DNA of 64,000 nt from Thermoanaerobacter sp049701115 (GTDB lineage Bacteria; Bacillota; Thermoanaerobacteria; Thermoanaerobacterales; Thermoanaerobacteraceae): assembly GCF_049701115.1 (NCBI RefSeq), contig NZ_JBNATX010000005.1, positions 1 through 64,000 on the forward strand. Reading direction: 5' to 3'. Every line of letters begins with the position of its first letter. Position 1 is the first letter of the stretch. The position numbers were made by a program, and so were the translations under genes. Of the stretch, positions 1-8,164 are shown in pieces. The notes beneath the pieces are model-generated. The model was not told the DNA's origin. It was given only the letters and a program-made list of their open reading frames with translations, and did no database searches.

Positions 1-84
1 GTGCTCTCTTTTTTATAGATTTCTTTTTCCCCACCCCAACATTTATTATAGAACCTTAATGAAGAATGAGGTAAGGACAAGCTT

Positions 85-894
85 TTAATTTTTAAATAAG
101 TTCTTTACAAACTCCAATCCTTTTACTGCTGCAGTTTCACTATCTGGCAGTGGAAGATACTCAAAAGCTATTACACCATTGTAATTAATACATTCCAGTG
201 CATTTTTTACTTCTACAAAATTTATATGTCCACTTCCCGGATATTTCCTATTGCTATCTGCAAAATGAATATGTCCCAATTTATCTCCGGCTAACATGAC
301 TGCTTTGTGAAAATTTTCTTCTTCAATGTTCATATGAAAAGTATCCAGATGTATTTTTAAATACTTGGATGAAAGTTTTTCTATCAATTCGAGTGCTTCT
401 TTTGTGGTATTGATAAAATTGGTTTCATATCTGTTAATTGGTTCAATAAGTAACTCCACTTCTTCTTTTTCGGCTTTTTCTAGTACTTTAGCAAAACATT
501 CAAGAGCATAATTTTCGTACCGTTCTTTTTCCCCTTCTGGCAGTTTCCCTCTTATTGAACCTATTATAACTTTTGCGTTAAAAATTTTAGCTATATCCAT
601 GAATTCTTTCACACGTTCTATAGCTTTTTCCCTTACACACTCATCAGAATGAGTAAAACTTAGTCCTTCCTTTACAAACGCAAGCCCTGTACCAAAAGTA
701 GAAATTGATATTTTTTCTCTTTTGAGTATCTCTAAAACACTTCCTACATCGAGTAATTTGGGATTTTCTACATGGATTTCAACTGCATCGTATCCTATCT
801 CTTTTGCCTTTTTTATATTTCCTTCTATATCCCCTCTCAAAACTGCCGGAAATTTCTCTGGCACTTCTTTACCAATAGCAATACTAATTTTCAT
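85..894 (-). CDS. iolO: TIM-barrel sugar epimerase, probable 5-keto-L-gluconate epimerase (IolO-like)
   Basis: This 269-residue protein belongs to the xylose-isomerase-like TIM-barrel family that includes IolE, IolI and hydroxypyruvate isomerase. Metal-site residues are visible in EPINRYETNF (near residue 150), LDTFHMNIEE, HFADSNR and the late Glu of AFEYLP. The length is full for the family. It is the last gene of a run holding an ABC transporter, IolM-, IolN- and IolG-like genes; in the Thermotoga inositol route the equivalent barrel protein converts 5-keto-L-gluconate to D-tagaturonate, and a tagaturonate epimerase lies in the neighbouring operon, so I infer that reaction here. From sequence alone it could equally be an IolE/IolI-type isomerase. 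A ribosome site (AGGCGG) precedes the ATG. The family is secure, the substrate is inferred. Confidence 0.72.
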   Translation of the reverse strand: MKISIAIGKEVPEKFPAVLRGDIEGNIKKAKEIGYDAVEIHVENPKLLDVGSVLEILKREKISISTFGTGLAFVKEGLSFTHSDECVREKAIERVKEFMDIAKIFNAKVIIGSIRGKLPEGEKERYENYALECFAKVLEKAEKEEVELLIEPINRYETNFINTTKEALELIEKLSSKYLKIHLDTFHMNIEEENFHKAVMLAGDKLGHIHFADSNRKYPGSGHINFVEVKNALECINYNGVIAFEYLPLPDSETAAVKGLEFVKNLFKN

Positions 895-908
895 TTAAAA
901 AACACCGC

Positions 909-1922
909 CTATCTCTCTACCTTCACTGCTCTTTTTTCTTCTAAAGATTTCTTTGCCGCAAGACCTATAAGAACAGGTTCCAGACCATCTATACCAGTTA
1001 CAGGTGTTTCTTTATCATTAATGATAGCATCTATAAAAGCTTTAATTTCTTCTATGTAAGCTTCCTTATATCTTTCTATGAAAAAGTATTTAGGCTTATC
1101 ACTTAAAATTCCACCATCACCGCTATAAACCACATTTGTATTCAGTTCATTGCCCACGGAAAGACTACCTTTAGATCCAAAGACTTCTATTCTCTGATCA
1201 TATCCGTATACTGATTTTCTGCTATTATCTATTACCCCTAATACTCCATTTTTGAATTTTAGAGTTACTATAGCTGTATCTACATCTCCCACTTCACCAA
1301 TTTTTGGATCAACAAGTACATTAGCTACTGCAAATACTTCTTCCACTTCAGATCCTGTTAGATATCTCGCCATGTCAAAATCGTGTATTGTCATATCGAG
1401 AAAAATTCCGCCTGAAACTTTTATATAATCAATAGGTGGAGGTTCAGGATCTCGAGAAGTTATTTTAAGTATATGCATTTCGCCAATTTTCCCTTCTAAT
1501 ATCATTTGTTTCATTTTCCTAAAATGAGGATCAAATCTTCTCTGAAAACCTATCTGTAACTTTACTCCAGCTTTTTCTACCTCAGATAAGGCTTGCTTTA
1601 TTTTCTCCACATTAAAATCAATAGGTTTTTCACAAAATATATGCTTTCCTTCTTGTGCTGCTTCAATAATAAATTGACTATGAGTATCAGTAGAAGAACA
1701 TATCAAAACAGCGTCTATTTCTTTATTTTCTAAAACTGCTCTATGGTCTTTATACACCCTACTTACTCCAATACTGTTTGCCCAATCCAAAATTTTATCA
1801 GCAAAAATATCGGCAATAGAAATAATTTCTACTTCTTCACTAAAATATCTTTTTATGTTTTCCGCATGCATTTTGCCTATTCGTCCTGCACCTATTATTC
1901 CAACCTTTAATTTGCTTTTCAT
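909..1922 (-). CDS. iolG: Gfo/Idh/MocA-family inositol 2-dehydrogenase
   Basis: This 337-residue cytosolic NAD(P)-dependent oxidoreductase has the Rossmann motif VGIIGAGRIGKMHAENI at the N terminus, the EKPIDFN segment (catalytic Lys, near residue 97) and the GGIFLDMTIHDFDMARYL segment with the Asp and His expected of inositol dehydrogenases. It should oxidise myo-inositol at C2 to scyllo-inosose, the first step of inositol use. It sits between iolN-like and iolO-like genes behind the same transporter. Its ribosome site AGGAGG lies in the loop of a short perfect hairpin, and a larger hairpin separates it from the upstream gene. Family members also oxidise other polyols or sugars, so the substrate rests on context. 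Confidence 0.8.
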   Translation of the reverse strand: MKSKLKVGIIGAGRIGKMHAENIKRYFSEEVEIISIADIFADKILDWANSIGVSRVYKDHRAVLENKEIDAVLICSSTDTHSQFIIEAAQEGKHIFCEKPIDFNVEKIKQALSEVEKAGVKLQIGFQRRFDPHFRKMKQMILEGKIGEMHILKITSRDPEPPPIDYIKVSGGIFLDMTIHDFDMARYLTGSEVEEVFAVANVLVDPKIGEVGDVDTAIVTLKFKNGVLGVIDNSRKSVYGYDQRIEVFGSKGSLSVGNELNTNVVYSGDGGILSDKPKYFFIERYKEAYIEEIKAFIDAIINDKETPVTGIDGLEPVLIGLAAKKSLEEKRAVKVER

Positions 1923-1923
1923 A

Positions 1924-1947
1924 AAATTTGCCTCCTAACGCAAATTT
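1924..1947 (-). promoter_or_regulatory. Hairpin presenting the iolG ribosome binding site
   Basis: An 8-bp perfect inverted repeat (AAATTTGC and GCAAATTT) encloses an 8-nt loop that on the mRNA reads GTTAGGAG, the iolG Shine-Dalgarno sequence. The site could be presented or occluded depending on how the stem forms at growth temperature. The structure is read directly; any regulatory effect is inference. Confidence 0.5.
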
Positions 1948-1957
1948 GTATTCCAAA

Positions 1958-2013
1958 ATCTGCTCCTCCTGGCAGTTTATCTTTCTGTATACCAGATACC
2001 AGGAGGAGCAGAT
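1958..2013 (-). promoter_or_regulatory. Strong intercistronic hairpin between iolN and iolG
   Basis: A perfect 15-bp inverted repeat with a 26-nt loop lies between the iolN-like stop codon and the iolG start. There is no long U-run after it on the mRNA, so it is more likely an RNA-processing or stability element, or a leaky terminator, than a full terminator. Confidence 0.6.
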
Positions 2014-2035
2014 ACTACCTATTTGTTAATACTTA

Positions 2036-3157
2036 TCATAGTTTATGGAACACGCCAATCATGGGCAATTCATAAACTGACTTCCATCCCGGGCTCAAAG
2101 GTTCCTTCAAGAAAGGCTCCATTTCTTTTTCTGTCCTTAATGTCACCTTTTCTACTGGTGGTACAGTACCAGGTGGAAATGCTTCTAAAATCTGATCAAT
2201 TACAAGAGTTAAATATTTCAATATTGCAGCAATAGGCCTTTTAGCTTTCCTTGGATCAGCTAAACTAGGTTTTCCAACCACTCCTTGAGGAGTAGCTGCC
2301 CTTTCTATAGCCATGTGTCCTTCTCCTTCAGACCATCGGCTCGGCCTACGGAAAGGATCTACTGATTTATCAAAATGCCCATCTGGTAAAAAGCTTTCTC
2401 CTTCTGCATCTTCAACAACACTCATATCTATCATTTCTGGGAAGAGTAATAGCGCTACAGACGTTTCAGCTTCATCAGCATGTACAAAATGTGTTTCCAA
2501 ACTATCTGGCCTATCTGTTGGATAGAAGAATTCTCTTACAGCTCTATGCCAATCTATTACTCTGTAAATACCTGGCAACTGGAATCTTTTCATAAACTCT
2601 TGTATGGCTGATTCCAACATCCATAAATGACCATGATTATTTACTAAGATAATTTTCCTAAACCCGTCATTCCATAACCCTAACATTGTGTAAATAATAG
2701 TTTCTTCTACAACTTCTTTAGGCATTACTATAGTTCCTGGCATTCCCAGGTGATGATATGGATGGCCTCCATAGTTAAGAGGCGGTAAAGCAAGACTTAC
2801 TTCTCTTCCTTGTTTAGCGGTATAACGGCGTACACCTTCTAAAATCTGAGTAACCATAAACGTATCTAATCCGCTATTTGCATGCATACCATGGTTTTCC
2901 GTACAACCTATTGGCACAAGCACAATATCATTTTTCTTTCTTTTCTCAATTACTTTTACGCGCGGGGTAGTTTGTATATAACACCCTGGCTTGCCCAATT
3001 CAGAAGGTGAAGGAATTTCATATTCCTTTAAAATTTGATCTATCTCTTCCTCTGATGCATCCCAAATTTGTTTTTTCAGTCTGCCAACTTCATTATCTTC
3101 AAAAATTATCGCAGGGTTATCAGTCAACAACCATTTTTTGTCCTTTGGCTTTTCCAT
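2036..3157 (-). CDS. iolN: Creatininase-family hydrolase, probable diketo-inositol hydrolase (IolN-like)
   Basis: The 373-residue product has creatininase-family metal-binding motifs: GCTENHGMHANSGLDT (near residues 105-120, supplying Glu, His and Asp ligands) and LVNNHGHLWMLESA (near residue 172), plus an HADEAETS segment with another acidic ligand. Creatininase-fold amidohydrolases bind two divalent metals. In the Thermotoga-type inositol pathway a member of this family hydrolytically opens the diketo-inositol ring to 5-keto-L-gluconate, and the flanking IolM- and IolG-like dehydrogenases would make the diketone. The first 60 residues are an extra N-terminal region compared with short creatininases. 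A classical creatinine or 3-amino-propionamide substrate is less likely in this setting. Confidence 0.75.
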   Translation of the reverse strand: MEKPKDKKWLLTDNPAIIFEDNEVGRLKKQIWDASEEEIDQILKEYEIPSPSELGKPGCYIQTTPRVKVIEKRKKNDIVLVPIGCTENHGMHANSGLDTFMVTQILEGVRRYTAKQGREVSLALPPLNYGGHPYHHLGMPGTIVMPKEVVEETIIYTMLGLWNDGFRKIILVNNHGHLWMLESAIQEFMKRFQLPGIYRVIDWHRAVREFFYPTDRPDSLETHFVHADEAETSVALLLFPEMIDMSVVEDAEGESFLPDGHFDKSVDPFRRPSRWSEGEGHMAIERAATPQGVVGKPSLADPRKAKRPIAAILKYLTLVIDQILEAFPPGTVPPVEKVTLRTEKEMEPFLKEPLSPGWKSVYELPMIGVFHKL

Positions 3158-3181
3158 TTTCTTTTCTCCTTTCTTTTATTT

Positions 3182-4375
3182 TTAGTCCATTACACAAGTA
3201 ACCTTTGCATCTGTTTTATCTGTTTGTAATCTAATAATATACTCAGGAACCTCTTCTAATTTAATTGTCCTTGTGATTATCGGTGTCATATCCATTCCAG
3301 CAGCCATGCTTTCGATTACTCTTGGGAAAGTACCATGTCCAGAATGTCCTTGTGAACCAATTATCTTAGCTCGTTTCACCTGCAAAACTTCTCCTGTTAC
3401 TGGAATCTTTGCATCAGCTCTTGCAACTATTACTACCGTAGCTCCTATTGTCCTACCTTCCCATATAGTTTTTTCAATCTGTGGATATACAATATGTGGG
3501 AGTCCTGTTGCTTCTAAGTATAGGTTAGCACCATACCCATTAGTAAGTTTCAACACTTCTTCAGTAAAATCTACCTTTGTAGGATCAATCACATAATCTG
3601 CACCTAATTTCTTCCCAAGTTCAGCTCTTGCAGGAGAGGGTTCAGAAAGAATTACTTTTGCTGCACCATTTCTTTTCATTATAGCTACTGCTGCAAGACC
3701 TATAGGACCCCCACCGCATATAACTACACTGTCACCTGGCCTTACTCCACCTCCTATTTCCATGACTGCATGATAAGCCACAGAAGTAGGTTCTACTAGA
3801 CTACCTGCAAGAAACATTTTTTCTTCTCCATAACGTTCTCTCAAAGCTTCTATGTTCCATACATACTTAGCTGGAAGAACAATATATTTAGCAAAAGCTC
3901 CATTTACATTAAATCCTATTTCGTTTAGCCTCTCACATTGGTTAGGATATCCAATAGCACAGGCATAGCACTCGCCACACCATAACATCTCTTCAGCACA
4001 TACTGGTTCTCCACCTTTAAAAGGTTTATTCGTTTTTCTATCTATTGCTCCTGGTCCTGCTTCTACAACAACTCCAGAAAATTCATGTCCTAAAATAACT
4101 GGAAAACCTGTCAATCCTGGGTAAAGTATATATCCTTCTTCATCAGTTTGAGCCATATGAACGTCACTTCCACAAATACCACACGCTTTTACTTCAATTA
4201 AAACTTCTCCTGGACCAGGTTTAGGAACATCATATTCCCTGATTTCTAATCTAGGATTCCTCCATACTTTGCTTCCTAGATACGTCTGCTTCCCTTCAAT
4301 GTCTTTGGGCCCAAGTTCAAAACCTGGTCTTGGATCCCAATCTGCAACTAAAGTAACTCCTTTCATTTTTGCCAT
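3182..4375 (-). CDS. iolM: Zinc-dependent dehydrogenase, probable scyllo-inosose 3-dehydrogenase (IolM-like)
   Basis: This 397-residue medium-chain dehydrogenase shows the catalytic zinc motif CGICGSDVHM, GHEFSGVVVEAG, a Cys-rich structural-zinc loop (CAEEMLWCGECYACAIGYPNQC spans it; four Cys) and the Rossmann motif VVICGGGPIGLAAVA. In the Thermotoga-type pathway a zinc dehydrogenase of this size oxidises scyllo-inosose at a second carbon to give a diketo-inositol. The gene starts right after the transporter permease and 24 bases before the creatininase-family gene. Threonine or sorbitol dehydrogenases have the same fold, so only context points to an inositol intermediate. The start has a good AGGAGG site. 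Confidence 0.75.
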   Translation of the reverse strand: MAKMKGVTLVADWDPRPGFELGPKDIEGKQTYLGSKVWRNPRLEIREYDVPKPGPGEVLIEVKACGICGSDVHMAQTDEEGYILYPGLTGFPVILGHEFSGVVVEAGPGAIDRKTNKPFKGGEPVCAEEMLWCGECYACAIGYPNQCERLNEIGFNVNGAFAKYIVLPAKYVWNIEALRERYGEEKMFLAGSLVEPTSVAYHAVMEIGGGVRPGDSVVICGGGPIGLAAVAIMKRNGAAKVILSEPSPARAELGKKLGADYVIDPTKVDFTEEVLKLTNGYGANLYLEATGLPHIVYPQIEKTIWEGRTIGATVVIVARADAKIPVTGEVLQVKRAKIIGSQGHSGHGTFPRVIESMAAGMDMTPIITRTIKLEEVPEYIIRLQTDKTDAKVTCVMD

Positions 4376-4417
4376 AAAAACTCCTCCTTCAAATTTATTA
4401 TAAATTTTTAAATATTA

Positions 4418-5416
4418 TCATTTTGTTTTTGTTTCCATTCTTCTTCTTAACACATCTAAATAAACCGCACCAATTATTACAGAACCAATAATCACTGTTT
4501 GCCACTCTGGCGAAACACTTAGGAGGTTAAGTCCGTTTCTTATAACTGCCATGATTATTGCACCAACAAGAGTTCCCCAAACTGTTCCAACACCTCCCAT
4601 GAAACTTGCTCCTCCTATAATAACAGCTGCTATAGCATCTAATTCATATCCTAAACCAGCTAAAGGATAAGCTGCATTAACTCTTCCTATCAGTACTAAT
4701 CCACCCACTGCAGCCATTAATCCACTCAAGGTATATACTATCACCAATACTTTCTCTACGTTAATTCCTGAAAGTCTTGCCGCTTCTATATTCCCTCCAA
4801 TAGCATAGATATACCTTCCTGTAGGGGTCCTAGTCAGAAATATATGATAAATTATATAAACACCTATCACTACCAAGAAACTTATAGGCACCATTCCTAT
4901 GCTACCCGCCCCAATAAATTGGACAACAGGAGGAAATCCTGAAATAGGAGTAGCTTTTGTAAGAATCAACGCAAGTCCTCTAGCTATATTCATCATACCT
5001 AATGTAGATATAAATGGATGTGGAAGATGAAGTTTTGTCAACATAATTCCGTTCAAAAATCCAAGGAAAGCTCCCACTCCAAGTCCTACTAATATTCCTA
5101 AAAGTGGATTTATCCCCATATTCTTTATCAATATTGCCATTACCACTGAAGATAGCGCCAAAACGGAACCTACAGAAAGATCTATACCTGCCGTTAAAAT
5201 AGTAAGGAGCATTCCTACTGCAATTAGACTATTGATCGCAGACTGTCTGGCTATATTCATTAAATTTTCTACTTCGAGAAAATAGGGTGATAATATTGCT
5301 AAAATCGCACTTAAAACAATTAATGCTATTAACACGCCTGCTGAAGATAAAATACTTTTCACCTTACCCCAATTAATTTTGGATGCTTCTTGCGTATTTT
5401 TCGCCTTTTCCAGCAC
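4418..5416 (-). CDS. Sugar ABC transporter permease (RbsC family), probable inositol importer
   Basis: A 332-residue integral membrane protein with eight to ten hydrophobic segments and the family signature regions LTAGIDLSVGSVLALSS and GGASFMGGVGTVWGT. It belongs to the ribose/xylose-type CUT2 permeases that form homodimers with a double-domain ATPase. The reading frame starts at GTG, eight bases after AAAGGAGG. It lies just downstream of the matching ATPase (14-base gap) and upstream of the IolM-like dehydrogenase, which is why I assign inositol as the cargo; CUT2 permeases cannot be told apart by substrate from sequence alone. Confidence 0.85.
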   Translation of the reverse strand: MLEKAKNTQEASKINWGKVKSILSSAGVLIALIVLSAILAILSPYFLEVENLMNIARQSAINSLIAVGMLLTILTAGIDLSVGSVLALSSVVMAILIKNMGINPLLGILVGLGVGAFLGFLNGIMLTKLHLPHPFISTLGMMNIARGLALILTKATPISGFPPVVQFIGAGSIGMVPISFLVVIGVYIIYHIFLTRTPTGRYIYAIGGNIEAARLSGINVEKVLVIVYTLSGLMAAVGGLVLIGRVNAAYPLAGLGYELDAIAAVIIGGASFMGGVGTVWGTLVGAIIMAVIRNGLNLLSVSPEWQTVIIGSVIIGAVYLDVLRRRMETKTK

Positions 5417-5430
5417 CTTTGGCTCCTCCT

Positions 5431-6933
5431 TTACCCTGCAGCTGTGGCAGCTTTCATTATTTTTTCTTGGTCAGCATCTTCACGACTAAATTCAGCAGTC
5501 ACCCTTCCTTCATGGATGACAATTATCCTATCACTCATCCCTAATATTTCTGGTAATTCTGATGAAATTATAATCACACTAGCTCCATTTTTAACTAATT
5601 CGTTCATTATATTGTAAATCTCTACCTTTGCACCTACATCAATCCCTCTCGTAGGTTCGTCAAAAATAAATATCCTAGCTTTTTGAGTTAGCCATTTTGC
5701 TATCACTACTTTTTGTTGGTTACCGCCACTTAACTCTTTAACTATCTTTTTAACATTAGGGGTTTTTATATTTAATCTTTTAATTAGATCAAAACTCTCT
5801 TCAGTCATCTCGCGATAGCTCAATAATAACCCTCTTTTATATTTAGGTAATGAACTTAAAACTATGTTATCTAGCACGCTTTGTATAAGAACCAACCCCT
5901 GTGTCTTTCTATCTTCTGGGATTAATACTAAACCTTCTCTTATAGCATCCTGAGGGGAAGTTATTTTTCGTTCTTTACCGAATATATAGATTTTCCCACT
6001 ATCAACAGGATCAGCTCCAAAAATAGCCCTTACTATCTCTGTTCTACCTGCTCCAACTAATCCTGCTATGCCTAATATTTCTCCTGTATACGCTGTAAAA
6101 GAAATATTTTCAAAAAGCCCTTTTCTGGTTAAATTCTCAACACGTAAAGCTTCTTCACCTTTTTTAGTCTCAATTTTGGGATAGTGTTGCTCTAATGTCC
6201 TACCTACCATGTATCTTATAAGTTCATCTTTTGTTGTAGTTTTTGGATTTAAAGTTACAATTTTCTCTCCATCTCTCATAACAGTAACTCTATCACAAAT
6301 TTTAAAGATTTCTTCTAAACGATGAGAAATATAGATCACAGATATACCCTTTTCTTTTAGGCGAAAAATAACTTTAAATAATTCTTCTGTTTCTTTTTCA
6401 CTTAGAGAAGATGTTGGTTCATCCATAATTACAATTTTTGCATTTTTAGACAAAACTTTAGCGATTTCTACCATCTGTTGTTGCCCTATTCCTAACTCCT
6501 TAATAGGAGTATTTAAATCTAAATCTAACTCCAATTCCTTCAGAATTTTTCTGGCATCTTCATGTGTTTTCTTCCAATTAATAAATCTTACAAGCTTGGA
6601 TTGTTTTGTTATTTCATGTCCCAAAAAGATATTCTCTGCAACAGACAAATAGGGTTGTAATGCTAGTTCCTGATAAATAGCAGCAATTCCCAAATTCAAA
6701 GCATCTCTAGGATTATTAATAACAACGGGTTTACCTTCTAAAAAAATTTCACCTTCGTCTTTTTGATATACTCCTGTCAAAATCTTAATGAGCGTAGATT
6801 TACCTGCACCATTTTCCCCCAATAAACCATGTACTTCACCCTTCATCAAATCAAAATCCACATTTTTCAGCGCTTGTACTCCTGGAAAACTTTTACTAAT
6901 TCCTTTCATTAACAATATTGTTTTTTCATCCAT
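5431..6933 (-). CDS. Sugar ABC transporter ATPase with two nucleotide-binding domains (RbsA/MglA family)
   Basis: The 500-residue protein contains two ABC domains. The first has Walker A GENGAGKST (near residue 40), signature LGIGQQQMVEIAK and Walker B IVIMDEPTSSL; the second has a degenerate Walker A (GLVGAGRTE), signature LSGGNQQKVVIAKWL and FIFDEPTRGIDVGAK. The degenerate second P-loop is normal for the RbsA/MglA family. It energises import of a monosaccharide or cyclitol by the adjacent permease and binding protein. A strong hairpin without a U-run separates it from the binding-protein gene. Confidence 0.9.
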   Translation of the reverse strand: MDEKTILLMKGISKSFPGVQALKNVDFDLMKGEVHGLLGENGAGKSTLIKILTGVYQKDEGEIFLEGKPVVINNPRDALNLGIAAIYQELALQPYLSVAENIFLGHEITKQSKLVRFINWKKTHEDARKILKELELDLDLNTPIKELGIGQQQMVEIAKVLSKNAKIVIMDEPTSSLSEKETEELFKVIFRLKEKGISVIYISHRLEEIFKICDRVTVMRDGEKIVTLNPKTTTKDELIRYMVGRTLEQHYPKIETKKGEEALRVENLTRKGLFENISFTAYTGEILGIAGLVGAGRTEIVRAIFGADPVDSGKIYIFGKERKITSPQDAIREGLVLIPEDRKTQGLVLIQSVLDNIVLSSLPKYKRGLLLSYREMTEESFDLIKRLNIKTPNVKKIVKELSGGNQQKVVIAKWLTQKARIFIFDEPTRGIDVGAKVEIYNIMNELVKNGASVIIISSELPEILGMSDRIIVIHEGRVTAEFSREDADQEKIMKAATAAG

Positions 6934-6950
6934 TGCCTTTTACCTCCATC

Positions 6951-6986
6951 TTCCCCCAATAAAGCCCTTTCGCTTTATTGGGGGAA
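6951..6986 (-). promoter_or_regulatory. Perfect 14-bp hairpin between binding protein and ATPase genes
   Basis: TTCCCCCAATAAAG and its exact complement flank an 8-nt loop. There is no U-run in the gene direction. Hairpins in this place are known to protect the upstream binding-protein mRNA and lower expression of the downstream ATPase, giving the excess of binding protein that such transporters need. That role is inferred here. Confidence 0.7.
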
Positions 6987-6999
6987 GAAATTTTTAAAT

Positions 7000-8013
7000 T
7001 CATTTGCCTAGTATCTGGTTGAGTTTTTGTTGTTCTTCTTGTACATTGTCTTTAGTAATGAGGTAGGTACCTGTATCTATCCTTTTTTCTACTGGTTCTC
7101 CTTTAACAGCTTTTACTGCAGCTTCTACACCTTTGTACCCAATGTTATATGGGCTCTGAGCAACTGAAGCAGTAAGCTCTCCTGCGGCAATAGATTTCAA
7201 TGCATCTGGTGAACCATCAAATCCTACTACAATAATTTTCTTGTTTGCAGCTTGAATCGCTCTTAACGCTCCAAGAGCCATCTCGTCGTTAGTAGCAAAT
7301 ACTCCCTGAACATCTGGGTGAGCCTGAAGTATATTTTCCATAACGCTCATGCCCATTCCTCTCTCACTGTTAGCCGGTTGAATATCTAAAATTTTTAGGC
7401 CTTTCTCCTTTAAAACATCCACAGCTCCGTTGGTTCTTTCATCATGTGTTGGATCTCCCATTGCTCCTCTTATGATTACAACTTTACCGCCTGGCCCAAG
7501 TTCTTTCGCAAGAAATTCTCCTGCTAATTTCCCACCATTATAGTTTCCTGTTCCTACAAAGCTTACTTTACCATCCCAATTTGCATCGGTATCTATCAGC
7601 ACAACTGGAATTCCAGCAGCTTTAGCTTTCTCAAAGAATGGAATAGCAGATGGTGGCTGCGAAGGTGCCACTGCAAGAGCGGAAACTTTTTTAGTTATTT
7701 GGTCTTCAATTAAAGCCAACTGCCCAGAAACATCTGTTTCTGCAGAAGGTCCCAATACTGTTACTTCAACACCTAAATCCTTTCCTGCTGCCTTTGCACC
7801 TGCTTCTACAATTTTCCAATAGTCACTATTCAGTGCCTTTACAATAACTGCTATCTTTATTGGCTTTGATTGCTCGCCTGTCTGAGACGTTTTAGTTTCT
7901 TGAGATGATTGAGCTGGTTGTTGAGAAGATTTAGTACTACATGCTGTAAAGATGCTTAATACAAATATTACCACCACAAAAAGTGTTAAAAACTTTTTCA
8001 AACCGGGCTTCAT
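7000..8013 (-). CDS. Periplasmic-type sugar-binding lipoprotein (RbsB family)
   Basis: The product is about 337 residues from the internal Met preferred here, which follows GGAGGGGG and gives a normal lipoprotein signal: KPGLKKF, a hydrophobic stretch, then the lipobox IFTACS. A Ser/Gln/Thr-rich linker leads to a type I binding fold (KIAVIVKALNSDYWKIVEAG, later VFATNDEMALGALRAI and GFDGSP). It would be the membrane-anchored receptor of the ABC importer encoded next to it and the first gene of the inositol island. A reading frame extends 12 codons further upstream but would place charged residues ahead of the signal. The ligand is not readable; inositol is inferred from the four downstream enzymes. 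Confidence 0.88.
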   Translation of the reverse strand: MKPGLKKFLTLFVVVIFVLSIFTACSTKSSQQPAQSSQETKTSQTGEQSKPIKIAVIVKALNSDYWKIVEAGAKAAGKDLGVEVTVLGPSAETDVSGQLALIEDQITKKVSALAVAPSQPPSAIPFFEKAKAAGIPVVLIDTDANWDGKVSFVGTGNYNGGKLAGEFLAKELGPGGKVVIIRGAMGDPTHDERTNGAVDVLKEKGLKILDIQPANSERGMGMSVMENILQAHPDVQGVFATNDEMALGALRAIQAANKKIIVVGFDGSPDALKSIAAGELTASVAQSPYNIGYKGVEAAVKAVKGEPVEKRIDTGTYLITKDNVQEEQQKLNQILGK

Positions 8014-8057
8014 TTTCCTAATCCCCCTCCATTTTTTCTTTAATTGCATAGATTTTT

Positions 8058-8086
8058 CTTAAAGCACCTTACTAGGTACTATTAAG
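8058..8086. promoter_or_regulatory. Candidate operator upstream of the transporter/inositol operon
   Basis: An imperfect 29-bp palindrome (CTTAAagcACCT, 4-bp centre, AGGTactaTTAAG) lies 45-75 bases upstream of the lipoprotein start. It has the size and symmetry of a dimeric repressor site. No second copy was found in the window, so it is weakly supported. Confidence 0.35.
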
Positions 8087-8164
8087 TTACTTTATCCTCC
8101 CCCTTTCTAATTTAAATCTAAAAAAGTTATTTATGAAAAACTTACTGTTTGCTGTTAAAATTAA

